A stretch of DNA of 64,000 nt from Phocaeicola coprophilus (GCA_016900015.1 JACJJM010000016.1:1-64000), one strand, 5' to 3'. Shown: positions 9,703 to 18,401, counted from the first letter of the stretch. Translations and numbers: made by a program. Notes: a model not told the origin generated them from the sequence alone.

Positions 9703-9789
9703 GTAGGGACGCACGGTTCGTGCGTCCGAATGACAACGCCTTGTATATCAATGCTTATCCGGGCGGCTTCACGAACCGTGCGTCCCTAC
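9703..9789. repeat. Palindromic element with perfect 20-bp inverted repeats
   Basis: GTAGGGACGCACGGTTCGTG at 9703-9722 is exactly complementary to 9770-9789. The left arm with the next few bases is itself a hairpin (GGACGCAC...GTGCGTCC). The 87-bp unit carries no gene and looks like a MITE or transposition remnant between the fimbrial operon and its neighbouring regulator. Confidence 0.65.
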
Positions 9790-9867
9790 AAAGTCTGCCT
9801 GTTGTTCCTCCGGTCCGGATGGCACATCCGGACGGACGGGAAGCTTGCGGACATGACCCTTTACTCC

Positions 9868-9921
9868 GTCCGACCACGGCTTCCTTTCGGGGCGCGGGCG
9901 GAATAGAGGGTATGGTCGGGC
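9868..9921. repeat. Inverted pair of the 22-bp GGAAAGGA repeat
   Basis: A minus-strand unit at 9868-9889 and a plus-strand unit at 9900-9921 face outward around a 10-nt gap. Both carry the GTGGTCGG or ATGGTCGG core of the family described at 50679. The pair lies 25 bp beyond the stop codon of the AraC-type gene and can fold as a hairpin. Confidence 0.6.
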
Positions 9922-9946
9922 GGAGTTAAGGGGTAGGGTGGCGTGC

Positions 9947-10771
9947 TTACAGATACAGGTCTTCGTTGAGGTTGTTGCCGAACTGGTAGCTGCTGTTGTG
10001 CGAGAGGATTTCCTTGGGCGGTTTGTTGCCGGCTTGTTGCCTGCGCTTTTCTTTCCATTCGCTGGGGGTCATGCCGGTGTAGCGTTTGAAGCATTTGGTG
10101 AAATATTTCGGGTCGTTGAAGCCTGTCATGTAGGCGATCTGGGAGAAGTTGTAGTCGCCCCGGAGCAGCTCGATGGAGTAGGTGATGCGCACGCGGTGGA
10201 CGAAGTCGACGGGGGCGAGGCCGGTGGTCGCCTTGAGCTTGCGGAAGAGCATCGAGCGGCTGATGTTCATCTGCTTGGCAAATTCTTCGATGTTGAGGTT
10301 GGCATTGTCCATGTTGTCGCGGATGAAGCGGAGGGCCTGGGAGAGGAATTCGTCGCTGCTGTTCCACGGGAGGTCGCCGCCGGGCAGAACGGACATGCTT
10401 TCGGCTGCGTGGGCCGGGGTTTGCGTGGCCAGTGATTTGCGGTTGGGGTGTGCGTCGTCGCTGCTGCGCAGGCGTTCGCATTCCTGCCGGAGCTTGTCAT
10501 AGGCTTTTTGCAGCTCGGCATACTGGTCTTGCAGGGTGTCGATTTCTTGCCGGGCTGCCTGGTAGCGTTGTTGCAGGTCGTCGTATTCGGCTTGCAGCCG
10601 GGCTTGTTTGTCTTGTAGTTCGTCGTAGGTTTGTTGCATGTCGGGAGCGTTTAATTTTGAGATTTTCTTGCGTTGCCGTCTGTTTCTCAGGGCGAGGAGC
10701 AGCAGGAGGAGCAGTGCGCTGCTGCCGGCGAGCGTGGCGACGGATGCGAGGGTGTGTGCTTGGCGTTTCAT
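9947..10771 (-). CDS. Membrane-anchored coiled-coil AraC-family regulator
   Basis: 274 residues. Residues about 13-28 are a single hydrophobic segment (SALLLLLLLAL) followed by a basic RNRRQRKK stop. Residues about 45-105 are a long heptad-like coiled coil (YDELQDKQARLQAEYDDLQQ). Residues 140-250 are a complete AraC DNA-binding domain with two helix-turn-helix units, including the signature IAYMTGFNDPKYFTKCFKRYTGMTPSEW. There is no sensor, kinase or receiver domain, so it looks like a stripped-down relative of Bacteroides hybrid two-component regulators. It faces the fimbrial operon convergently and is a plausible regulator of it. Target genes and signal are unknown. Confidence 0.8.
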   Translation of the reverse strand: MKRQAHTLASVATLAGSSALLLLLLLALRNRRQRKKISKLNAPDMQQTYDELQDKQARLQAEYDDLQQRYQAARQEIDTLQDQYAELQKAYDKLRQECERLRSSDDAHPNRKSLATQTPAHAAESMSVLPGGDLPWNSSDEFLSQALRFIRDNMDNANLNIEEFAKQMNISRSMLFRKLKATTGLAPVDFVHRVRITYSIELLRGDYNFSQIAYMTGFNDPKYFTKCFKRYTGMTPSEWKEKRRQQAGNKPPKEILSHNSSYQFGNNLNEDLYL

Positions 10772-10802
10772 AGGGCTGATAAGGGTGCTAAAGGGGTTCT
10801 TG

Positions 10803-10810
10803 CAAAGATA
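10803..10810 (-). promoter_or_regulatory. Candidate -7 box for the AraC-type gene
   Basis: TATCTTTG on the minus strand matches the Bacteroides -7 consensus TAnnTTTG, 32 bp before the ATG. The best -33 candidate is CTTG at 10828-10831, with 17-bp spacing, which is short. Confidence 0.4.
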
Positions 10811-10850
10811 AGAAACTGTTTTGATTGCAAGGCTCTCAGCGGGGTATTTT

Positions 10851-11807
10851 TCAGGATGACTCCTTTCCGGTGTCCGTCGAGCAACAGCGGATGTTGCGTG
10901 TCAGCCCTTCGTATTTGGCCCGTTTCACGGCCGAGCCTTTGAACAGCGTGCGGTAGTCCTCCGGGCTGAGTTTTTCCCAGTCGGGGCGGCGCATGGCGAG
11001 GAGGGCCGGGCGGGGGTGCAGGCGGGGTTCGCCGGCAGGCCGGGCGAAGCGGTTCCAGGGGCAGGCTTCCTGGCAGCGGTCGCAGCCGTAGATGCAGGGC
11101 GACAGGTGGGCGGCTGCTTCGGGGGGAATCGGGCCGCGGTGTTCGATGGTGAGGTAGGACAGGCAGCGTCGGGCGTCGAGCCGGTGAGGGGCGTGGAGCG
11201 CGCCTGTGGGGCATGCCCGGAGGCAGCGTGTGCAGTTGCCGCAGCGGTCGCGTTGGGGTGTGTCGTAGGCCAGGGGGCGGTCGATGACGAGTTCGCCCAG
11301 GAAGAAGGCCGAGCCGGCTCCGGGGATGATGAGCTGGGTGTTGCGCCCGGTCCATCCCAGTCCGCCGCGCCAGGCCCAGTAGCGTTCGAGCAGGGGGGCT
11401 GTGTCGCAGAAGGCGCGTCCGCTCACTCCGGGCAGGAGGGTGGCGACATAGTGGAGCAGGGCATGGAGTTTGTCTTTCATCACGGTGTGGTAGTCTTCTC
11501 CGTAGGCATACCAGGCTAGCCGGTAGCCTCCGTCGTCAGGGGGGAGTGCGGGGTAATAGTTGAGCGCGACGGAGACGATGCTTTGTGCCCCGTCGACCAG
11601 CAGGCGCGGGTCGAGCCGTTTCTCCATGTGGCGTGCCATGTAGTCCATGCCGGCCTGGTGGCCTTCTTCGAGCCACTGCCGGAAGGCGTCGCCGTGGAGG
11701 CTGTCGACGGCTGTGGCGGGGGACACGCCGCATGCAGAAAAGCCGAGACGCAGGGCCTCGGCCTTTATCTGCCGTGTGTGTATTGCAGTTAATTCTTCAT
11801 TCATCAT
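10851..11807 (-). CDS. queG: Epoxyqueuosine reductase QueG
   Basis: 318 residues. QueG reduces epoxyqueuosine in tRNA to queuosine using cobalamin and two [4Fe-4S] clusters. Both cluster motifs are present: CGNCTRCLRACPTGAL and CIYGCDRCQEACPWN. LGWTGRNTQLIIPGAGSAFFLGE is the conserved central segment. Two start codons stand side by side (11807 and 11804). The upstream polysaccharide deacetylase gene ends at 11813, 5 bp away, so the genes are probably co-transcribed. The start region is built of ATGAATGATGAATGAAG, similar to the AT-rich repeat family seen elsewhere in the window. The C-terminus lacks the HEAT-like extension of longer QueG proteins, as is common in Bacteroidetes. Confidence 0.93.
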   Translation of the reverse strand: MMNEELTAIHTRQIKAEALRLGFSACGVSPATAVDSLHGDAFRQWLEEGHQAGMDYMARHMEKRLDPRLLVDGAQSIVSVALNYYPALPPDDGGYRLAWYAYGEDYHTVMKDKLHALLHYVATLLPGVSGRAFCDTAPLLERYWAWRGGLGWTGRNTQLIIPGAGSAFFLGELVIDRPLAYDTPQRDRCGNCTRCLRACPTGALHAPHRLDARRCLSYLTIEHRGPIPPEAAAHLSPCIYGCDRCQEACPWNRFARPAGEPRLHPRPALLAMRRPDWEKLSPEDYRTLFKGSAVKRAKYEGLTRNIRCCSTDTGKESS

Positions 11808-11812
11808 TCATT

Positions 11813-12424
11813 TCAGTCGAACACGCGGAATTCATAGCCTTGTTCCAGCAGCCATTCGATGGCCCTGGGGAGGGCGTACATGGTGTTTTCCTTCGACTTG
11901 ATGGAGTCGTGGAAGGTGATGATGGAGCCGTTGCGGGCGTAGCGTTTCACTTTCTCGAGCACCTGGCGGCCGTTGAGCCGCTTGCTGTAGTCGCGTGTCA
12001 CGAGGTCCCACATGACGATGCGGTATCGGCGGCGCAGCGTCTCGTATTGCAGCCAGCGCATGTGTCCGTGGGGCGGGCGGAAGAGGTCGGTCCCGATGAG
12101 GGCGTTGGCTTTGTCGGTGTTGGCCAGGTAGCTTTTGGTGAGCCATTCGAAGCCCCGGATGTGGTTGAACGTGTGGTTGCCCAACCGGTGTCCGCGCTCC
12201 TTTATCATTTCGAACTCGCGGGGGTGCTTGCGCACGTTGTCTCCGACGAGGAAGAAGGTGGCCTTGATGCCGTAGTGGTCGAGCACGTCGAGCACCCAGG
12301 GTGTCATCTCAGGGATGGGTCCGTCGTCGAAGGTCAGGTAGACGGCTTTGACGTGCGGGTCCATCCTCCAGATGGCTTTCGGGTAAATCCAGCGTACGAT
12401 GCGGGGAGGCTGTTCGATAAACAT
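11813..12424 (-). CDS. Polysaccharide deacetylase (NodB domain)
   Basis: 203 residues, a NodB-type carbohydrate esterase. Motif 1 is TFDDGP, motif 2 HTFNH (metal-binding His pair), motif 3 RPPHGH; the later MWDLVTRDY and TFHDS give motifs 4 and 5. The catalytic base and metal ligands therefore all look intact. There is no signal peptide or transmembrane segment, so it would act in the cytoplasm unless exported another way. The likely reaction is removal of N-acetyl groups from a sugar polymer or lipid-linked sugar. It starts 6 bp after the DUF2723 gene ends, suggesting work on the same glycan; the substrate is not known. Confidence 0.85.
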   Translation of the reverse strand: MFIEQPPRIVRWIYPKAIWRMDPHVKAVYLTFDDGPIPEMTPWVLDVLDHYGIKATFFLVGDNVRKHPREFEMIKERGHRLGNHTFNHIRGFEWLTKSYLANTDKANALIGTDLFRPPHGHMRWLQYETLRRRYRIVMWDLVTRDYSKRLNGRQVLEKVKRYARNGSIITFHDSIKSKENTMYALPRAIEWLLEQGYEFRVFD

Positions 12425-12430
12425 GATGCG

Positions 12431-15400
12431 TCAGGCTCCGATACGTTGGCTGAATTGACTGTAGAGCGTCTGGAACTGTTTGGCGTACTCGTCCGCGCAG
12501 GCCGGTTTGTTCTTTTCGCTGTTCAGGCTGGTCACGATGTCGTCTATCAGGGTCAGGTGATAGATGCAGTCCTGGATGCGGCTGGAGAGCGAGGCGTTGC
12601 CCATGCTGAGATACCAGCGGACGTAGGAGAGCGACTTTTCTGCCATGGCCTGGAAGATGACGTTGGCCTGTTCTTCCTTGCCGAGCGAGAGGTAGCTCTT
12701 CGCCAGGTCGAGCGAACTGTTCTGGAAGTCGTAGGGCACGGTGGTGCCGGGTATCATCTTGTCGCAGTATTCCAGGGCCTGGAGCGCCTTGTCCGTCTTG
12801 CCTTCCTTGATGAGCTGTCCGGCGAGGATGGCGAACAGGCGGCGGTGGGTGCCGGCCATGCGCATGATGTTTTCGTCGAGGTAGACTTCCGGATTGTCGA
12901 CTCCGCCAAACTTGAACTTCGTCATCAGGTTGTCAAACATCTTCTCGGAGTCGACGGCATAGCCTTGGGTGACGGATTGCGGGTAGCCGAACTTGCGCCA
13001 GTCGAAGGGTGTGATGCGGTAGGCCAGGCCTTCCTGGACGAAGAAGGGGTCGAGTCCCATGTGGTTGCCCGAGCCGACGGTGATGGCCACGTAGAGCGGG
13101 CGTTCCCAGTTGGTGTTGGCCAGCATCTCGAGCATCATCAGTTCGCTCTTGTAGAGCGTGCGCTTCGTGATGGGGATATACATCTTGTCGGGCAGGCTGT
13201 CTTTGTAGGCTTCGGGAATCATCATGCCCGAACGGCGGATGGCTTCCTTGTCGAGGGTGATGTGCACGGTGTCGGTGGGGATGAAGTGCAGGTCTTCGTT
13301 CTTCGAGCGCACCCAGTATTTCAAGACGTTCTTCAGTTCGAACGGGTCGTCGCCGAATTGCTGGCGGGCCAGGTCGGGACTGCTCTTGTAGGTGTCGAGA
13401 ATGGCCTGTTTTGCTTCAGGGCGTACGGTGATGTATTCGTTTTTGCCGCTGACGAACTCGATGCGTTCCCAGTCGATGGGCACGGACGGGGAGTCGTAGG
13501 CCGGACGTTTCATCTGGTCGATATACCAGTCGGTCTGCAGGTAGCTCAGGTTGCACACGCGGGCATCGGTGCGCACGCCTTCCGTCTCCTGGTTGTACCA
13601 CAGGGGGAAGGTGTCGTTGTCGCCGTTGGTGAAGATGATGGGGTTGCCCTCTTCCTGGATGCTGTACAGGTAGTTCTGTCCGAAGTCGCGGCAGACGTAG
13701 CGCCCGCTGCGGTCGTGGTCGTCCCATGTCTGGCTGGCCATCTGTATGGGCACGAGCAGGCAGACGGCGGTGGCGATGCCGGCTGCAGCAGCGGGTTTCA
13801 CCTTGTAGTGTCTCAGGAGGTCGGCGATGGCTGCCACGCCCAGGCCAATCCAGATGGTGAAGGCATAGAACGAACCGGCGTAGGCGTAGTCGCGCTCACG
13901 GGGCTGGAGGGGTGTCTGGTTGAGGTAGAGCACGATGGCGAGGCCTGTCATGAAGAACAGGAAGAACACGACCCAGAACTGCTGGATGCCCCGCTGTCCG
14001 TGGTAGGCCTGCCAGAACAGTCCGATAAGGCCCAGGATGAGCGGCAGGCAGTAGAACATGTTGTGTCCCTTGTTCTCCTTCAGTTCGTCGGGCAGTTTGC
14101 TTTGGTCGCCGTAGAGGATGTTGTCCAGCAGGGGGAGGCCGCTGAGCCAGTTGCCGTGTTCCGGCTCGCCGTTGCCCTGGATGTCGTTCTGGCGTCCGGC
14201 GAAGTTCCACAGGAAGTAGCGCCAATACATGAAGTTCACCTGATAGGAGACGAAGAAATAGAGATTCTCCCACATGGTGGGCATCTTCACCATAATCTGG
14301 TTGCCGCACTCGTCGTAGGGGATGAGCCGGCCTTTCACACCGCCAACCCATTCGCCACGATCGTTCTTGTAGCCGCCAAACCATTGTTCGTAAGCAGCCG
14401 GGTGGCCTAAACTTTCGTCACCGCTGTGCATACGCGGGAAGAGCATGTTCTGGGCATATTTGTATTCGATTTTATGACGCACCACTTCGTAGCTGTCTTT
14501 CTCGTCGGGCGATTCTTTCTCTTTACGCTGGTAAACGGGCGCACCCTCTTCGCTCACGGGCACACAATAGTTTCCTTCAATCTTCAAGGCTACCTTCGAG
14601 GTGTAGGCCGGGCCGTAGAACAGCGGCGTCTGGCCGTATTGCTCGCGGCCCAAATAGTCGCCCAGGGTGAAGATATCTTCCGGCGAATTCTGGTCCATCG
14701 GCGGGTTGGCCGAGGAGCGGATGACAATGACGGCGTAGGACGAATAGCCGACGACCATCATCGTCAGGCAGAGGATGGAGGTGTTGAGCGTGCGTGCGCT
14801 GACCATGAGCCGCTTGCCGAACACGCCCCAGAGGCAGGCGCCCACGAGGGCGAGGAAGATGATGCCAAACACGATGCTCTTCGTGCCGTGGCCGAAGAAG
14901 GGGATGCCCAGCAGGGCGATGGTCACGAGGAAGGCGACATTGGCACGCTTCGGGCTGTCGTAGCGGTAGCTCTCATAGATGGCCCAGACGAGTACGCCCA
15001 GCAGGAGGATGATGTAGACGATGAGGCCCGTGTTGAACGGCATGCCGAACGTGTTGACAAACAACAGTTCGAACCATCCGCCCACCTTCACGATGCCCGG
15101 CACGATGCCATAGAGCACCACGGCGATGAGCACCATCGAGCCAATCAGCGCGAGCAGCGAGCCTTTCAGTGTGGCATTGGGGTTCTTCTTATAATAATAG
15201 ACCAGCACGAGGGCCGAGAGACAGAGCAGGTTGAGCAGGTGGACGCCGATGGACAGACCCGTCAGATAGGCGATGAGCACCAGCCAGCGGTCGCTGTGAG
15301 GCTCGTCGGCACAGTCTTCCCACTTCAGGATGAGCCAGAACACCACGGCCGTGAACAGCGACGAGTAGGCATACACTTCGCCCTCGACGGCGCTGAACCA

Positions 15401-15811
15401 GAACGTGTCGGTGAACGTGTAGGCTAATGCGCCCACGAGGCCTGCGCCCATGATGGTGATGAGCCGTCCCGTGGTCATTTCCTCCGGGTTGGGGCACACG
15501 AGCTTGCGCGTCAGATGTGTGATGCTCCAGAAGAGGAACAGGATGCAGCCTGCGCTGAGCAGGGCCGACATGATGTTGACCATAAAGGCTACTTCAGAAG
15601 GGTCGCTGGCGAATTGGGAAAACAAGTTGGCTGTCAGCATGAAGAACGGGGCGCCGGGCGGGTGTCCCACTTCGAGTTTGTAACCGGTTGTGATAAATTC
15701 CGGGCAGTCCCAGAAACTGGCGGTCGGCTCCACGGTCATGCAGTAGACCACTGCGGCGATGAGGAATGTGAACCAACCCATCAAGTTGTTGATGTAGCGG
15801 TATTGTTTCAT
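12431..15811 (-). CDS. DUF2723 membrane glycosyltransferase (TMEM260/GT117-like)
   Basis: 1126 residues from the ATG at 15811. A longer frame starts at 15928, but a -7 box at 15855 and an internal hairpin make that start unlikely. The N-terminal half has about a dozen membrane segments, and the first loop contains EPTASFWDCPEFITTGYKLEVGHPPGAP, the acidic-residue loop of GT-C fold transferases. The C-terminal half is soluble and ends in a tetratricopeptide-like stretch (about 1000-1126). The eukaryotic member TMEM260 is a protein O-mannosyltransferase; Bacteroidetes members are thought to glycosylate exported proteins or lipids. It heads the run with the polysaccharide deacetylase and queG. 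Substrate and donor are inferred only. Confidence 0.85.
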   Translation of the reverse strand: MKQYRYINNLMGWFTFLIAAVVYCMTVEPTASFWDCPEFITTGYKLEVGHPPGAPFFMLTANLFSQFASDPSEVAFMVNIMSALLSAGCILFLFWSITHLTRKLVCPNPEEMTTGRLITIMGAGLVGALAYTFTDTFWFSAVEGEVYAYSSLFTAVVFWLILKWEDCADEPHSDRWLVLIAYLTGLSIGVHLLNLLCLSALVLVYYYKKNPNATLKGSLLALIGSMVLIAVVLYGIVPGIVKVGGWFELLFVNTFGMPFNTGLIVYIILLLGVLVWAIYESYRYDSPKRANVAFLVTIALLGIPFFGHGTKSIVFGIIFLALVGACLWGVFGKRLMVSARTLNTSILCLTMMVVGYSSYAVIVIRSSANPPMDQNSPEDIFTLGDYLGREQYGQTPLFYGPAYTSKVALKIEGNYCVPVSEEGAPVYQRKEKESPDEKDSYEVVRHKIEYKYAQNMLFPRMHSGDESLGHPAAYEQWFGGYKNDRGEWVGGVKGRLIPYDECGNQIMVKMPTMWENLYFFVSYQVNFMYWRYFLWNFAGRQNDIQGNGEPEHGNWLSGLPLLDNILYGDQSKLPDELKENKGHNMFYCLPLILGLIGLFWQAYHGQRGIQQFWVVFFLFFMTGLAIVLYLNQTPLQPRERDYAYAGSFYAFTIWIGLGVAAIADLLRHYKVKPAAAAGIATAVCLLVPIQMASQTWDDHDRSGRYVCRDFGQNYLYSIQEEGNPIIFTNGDNDTFPLWYNQETEGVRTDARVCNLSYLQTDWYIDQMKRPAYDSPSVPIDWERIEFVSGKNEYITVRPEAKQAILDTYKSSPDLARQQFGDDPFELKNVLKYWVRSKNEDLHFIPTDTVHITLDKEAIRRSGMMIPEAYKDSLPDKMYIPITKRTLYKSELMMLEMLANTNWERPLYVAITVGSGNHMGLDPFFVQEGLAYRITPFDWRKFGYPQSVTQGYAVDSEKMFDNLMTKFKFGGVDNPEVYLDENIMRMAGTHRRLFAILAGQLIKEGKTDKALQALEYCDKMIPGTTVPYDFQNSSLDLAKSYLSLGKEEQANVIFQAMAEKSLSYVRWYLSMGNASLSSRIQDCIYHLTLIDDIVTSLNSEKNKPACADEYAKQFQTLYSQFSQRIGA

Positions 15812-15854
15812 TAAAGGAATACTATTTGTTACGAATTCGTTCAAATCTAAGTCG

Positions 15855-15862
15855 CAAAGATA
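15855..15862 (-). promoter_or_regulatory. Candidate -7 box for the DUF2723 gene
   Basis: TATCTTTG on the minus strand, 44 bp before the ATG at 15811. No good TTTG is present at -33. Its position inside the longer open frame supports the 15811 start. Confidence 0.45.
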
Positions 15863-15928
15863 GGAAGAAATGCGTACAGCCTTTGTGCCATGCAGATGGA
15901 TTAGGAACTTAATAAGTTTATTTAACAT

Positions 15929-15959
15929 GAAGGACGGGAATCTTGATTTCCCGTCCTTC
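15929..15959 (-). terminator. Hairpin downstream of the GH109-like gene
   Basis: A perfect 12-bp stem (15929-15940 with 15948-15959) with a 7-nt loop, 17 bp after the stop codon of the minus-strand GH109-like gene. The flank on the exit side is AT-rich but has no long T-run. Confidence 0.7.
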
Positions 15960-15976
15960 GTGTAATCCTTTTGATT

Positions 15977-17440
15977 TTATTTGTCTTCTTTGAAAGCGTG
16001 CCGGTAGCCTTGTACGTCGTTCCAGTGTCCGCGGGTGAAGTCGGGCACGGCCACCGGTGCGCAACCGTTGTCCATCGAGAGGCTGCCCAGTTCGGCCAGG
16101 CAGCACCATTCGGCCAGGTCATACACGTCCATGTCAAGCGGAAGCCCGTTTTGCAGGCAATACACGAGGCGTGCGTCCATGATGAAGTCCATGCCTCCGT
16201 GCCCGCCCACTTCTCGGGCCATCTGGCCGTATTGCTTCAAGATGGGGTGCTGGTATTTTTCCACTAATGCCGCCATCTCGTTGGGAGGCAGGAATGAGTG
16301 TGTGTTGAGGTTGTCCACTTGGGGTTGCACGCCCGAGTTCTTCAGCTGGGTGACATCGAGCGCATAGCCTTCTACGGGGTATTTGTTGGCAAATCCTTTT
16401 GTGCCTGTGAGCTGGTAGAGCCGGTTGTAGGGTTGCGGGCTCATCACATTGTGCTGTATTTCGATGACCTTGCCACGTGCCGTGCGGATGAGAGTCGTGG
16501 TGTGGTCGCCGTTACGGAACGAGTCGCAAGGTTCGCCCGTAGCTTTTTCCACCAGTTCCGGGCCGTGCACGGCTTTTGTGTCCATGGCCACGAGGGTGAC
16601 CATGCGGTCTCCCCGGTGCAGGTCGAGCAGTTGTGCCACCGGGCCCAGTCCGTGTGTGGGATACAGGTCGCCTCTGTTTTCCTTGTTGTAGCGCAGCCGC
16701 CATCCCAACTTGTCGTCCTTTCCGTTTTTCCAGTAATAGGGCCAGAAGTCGTCCAGATTATGGATGTAAGCCCCTTGTACACGCAAGATTTCACCGAACA
16801 CGCCATGTTGCGCCATGTTCAGTGTGTTCATCTCGAACCAGTCGTAGCAGCAGTTTTCCAGTATCATGCAGTGTTTGCGGGTGCGCTCGCTCAGGTTGAT
16901 GAGTGTCCAGCATTGTTCCAGGTTCATGGCCGAGGGCACTTCGATGGCCACGTGCTTGTCATGGGTCAGGGCATCCACAGCCACGGGGAAATGGTGGTCC
17001 CAGTCGGTCGCGATGTACACCAGGTCGATGTCCTTCCGGCGACACAGTTCTTCGTAGCCTTTTTCGCCTGCATATACGGCCGCTTTGGGCATGTGGGCGT
17101 CTGTCAGGTATTTCTGGCAGGCTTCGGCGCGGTCTGCTTCGTGGTCACATAGGGCTATGACGCGTACGCCTGGCAGATACGTGAAGCGCTTCACGGCCTC
17201 TTTGCCTCGCATGCCCAGTCCCACGAAACCTACGCGCACCACGTCCAGTTTCGGGGCTTTGAGTCCTATTACGTGTTGTTGCCCAGCGGGGCGTTCGGGT
17301 GTTTCCACCACGATGGTGCCTTTGTCCCAATGCCAACGCGTGGAAGGTGATGTTGATTGGGCTGCTGCCGGCTGTGTGTAGAAACAGCAAGCCATCCATG
17401 CACAGAGACACCAGATGGCGAGATTCATCTTTGTTTTCAT
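15977..17440 (-). CDS. Secreted GH109-family (Gfo/Idh/MocA) glycosidase, likely alpha-N-acetylgalactosaminidase
   Basis: 487 residues from ATG 17440, which begins a signal peptide ending in AAAQ. An NAD-binding Rossmann motif VGFVGLGMRGKEAV lies near residue 70, and EVPSAM near 165 is the usual oxidoreductase lysine/proline region in altered form. YPTHGLGPV and the late GGHGGMDF are typical of GH109, whose members cleave terminal alpha-GalNAc by a transient NAD-dependent oxidation. The protein would be exported to the periplasm or surface, where mucin O-glycans or blood-group A sugars are possible targets. It stands alone, with a hairpin downstream. GH109 is more likely than an ordinary dehydrogenase because of the signal peptide and these motifs; the substrate is inferred from the family. 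Confidence 0.82.
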   Translation of the reverse strand: MKTKMNLAIWCLCAWMACCFYTQPAAAQSTSPSTRWHWDKGTIVVETPERPAGQQHVIGLKAPKLDVVRVGFVGLGMRGKEAVKRFTYLPGVRVIALCDHEADRAEACQKYLTDAHMPKAAVYAGEKGYEELCRRKDIDLVYIATDWDHHFPVAVDALTHDKHVAIEVPSAMNLEQCWTLINLSERTRKHCMILENCCYDWFEMNTLNMAQHGVFGEILRVQGAYIHNLDDFWPYYWKNGKDDKLGWRLRYNKENRGDLYPTHGLGPVAQLLDLHRGDRMVTLVAMDTKAVHGPELVEKATGEPCDSFRNGDHTTTLIRTARGKVIEIQHNVMSPQPYNRLYQLTGTKGFANKYPVEGYALDVTQLKNSGVQPQVDNLNTHSFLPPNEMAALVEKYQHPILKQYGQMAREVGGHGGMDFIMDARLVYCLQNGLPLDMDVYDLAEWCCLAELGSLSMDNGCAPVAVPDFTRGHWNDVQGYRHAFKEDK

Positions 17441-17629
17441 AAAGTTTTTTCGGGTTAATAATTGTGTTATCATGGCGTTCCGGCTTTTATGTAGTCGGAA
17501 ACCATTGGCAATGTAAGCAAAAAAACTCCATGCTTGGATGTTATGCTGTCAGAATCTTGTTTTTTTAGCAAAAATTAACCACGTCGCTGCAAGCAGGCGT
17601 ATGCTCTTCTCTTCCCGATGTCGGCCGCC

Positions 17630-18397
17630 TCAGTCGCCGTCGTGATGATGGCTTTTCAGCACACGGTGAGGCAGGTCGCCGTGCCCCAGCAGGTCGATGG
17701 GGCAGCCGAAATGCTTGTCAATCCATTCCACGGGCACTTCCGTGTCGGGGTGGTAGTCGAGTGTGCCGTTGACGCAGGCGATGCTCTTCACCGTCTGGAG
17801 GATGGTGCCGATGTCGTGGCTGACGAGGATGATGGCACAGTGGCGGTTGATTTCGTTGAGCAATTCGTAGAGTTTGGCTTCGAAGCGTTTGTCGATGTAG
17901 GTGTTCGGCTCGTCGAGGATGACGATGTCAGGTTCGGAGATGACGGCACGTCCCAGCAGGGCACGCTGCATCTGTCCGCCGCTGAGCTGGCCGATGGCGC
18001 GGTGTTCGAGTCCCTCCAGCCCCATGCGTGCGACCACCTCCTTCACGCGGGCATGGTGTTCGGCTGTGAAGCGGCGCAGCAGGCCTTTTTCCCCGCTCAG
18101 GCCGGAGAGGATGACTTCCTCCACCGAGATGGGGAACTTCTTGTCAATGAGGTTGTATTGCGGCAGGTAGCCCATCTTGAGGCTGTCCGCCGGACGGCCG
18201 TCGCGGAAGAATGTGCGCGTGCCCGACAGCGGGTGGAGCAGGCCGAGGATGACCTTGATGAGTGTGGTCTTCCCGCCTCCGTTCGGGCCGATGATGCCCA
18301 GAAAGTCGTGGTCGTAGACCGTCAGGTTCACGTCGCGGAGGACCGTCTTCTGTTCGTAGCCGGCTGTGATGTGTTCGAGGGTGAGGATGGGAGTCAT
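17630..18397 (-). CDS. znuC: Zinc/manganese ABC transporter ATP-binding protein
   Basis: 255 residues from ATG 18397; the longer frame to 18439 runs into the AT-rich repeat. Walker A GPNGGGKT is at 37-44, the signature LSGGQMQR near 137, Walker B VILDEP next to it, and the switch His in LVSHD. The stretch PQYNLIDKKFPISVEEV resembles metal-type (ZnuC/MntB) ATPases. It follows the solute-binding protein gene by 52 bp, a gap made entirely of the AT-rich repeat. No membrane permease gene (znuB) follows; the next gene downstream is the unrelated GH109-like gene. Confidence 0.85.
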   Translation of the reverse strand: MTPILTLEHITAGYEQKTVLRDVNLTVYDHDFLGIIGPNGGGKTTLIKVILGLLHPLSGTRTFFRDGRPADSLKMGYLPQYNLIDKKFPISVEEVILSGLSGEKGLLRRFTAEHHARVKEVVARMGLEGLEHRAIGQLSGGQMQRALLGRAVISEPDIVILDEPNTYIDKRFEAKLYELLNEINRHCAIILVSHDIGTILQTVKSIACVNGTLDYHPDTEVPVEWIDKHFGCPIDLLGHGDLPHRVLKSHHHDGD

Positions 18398-18401
18398 GGA
18401 A

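Larger units (their letters stand above)
9560..9946. other. Gene-free region after the fimbrial operon
   Basis: No credible gene is seen here. It holds the operon terminator at 9627-9656, a large perfect inverted repeat at 9703-9789, a 9-bp hairpin at 9813-9833 and an inverted pair of 22-bp units at 9868-9921. A short open frame at 9666-9929 runs through these repeats and is not coding. Confidence 0.7.

Noticed and set aside
9666-9929. 87-codon frame after the fimbrial operon
   Set aside because: It runs through two palindromic elements and has no ribosome-binding context or homology features.
11585-14410. A 941-codon open frame on the plus strand
   Set aside because: It lies antisense to the QueG, deacetylase and DUF2723 genes. 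In GC-rich DNA the opposite strand often stays open; the translation is low-complexity (rich in V, H, E, G) with no domain.
15812-15928. N-terminal extension of the DUF2723 protein
   Set aside because: A candidate -7 box lies inside it at 15855, and the membrane protein begins naturally at MKQYRYINN (15811).
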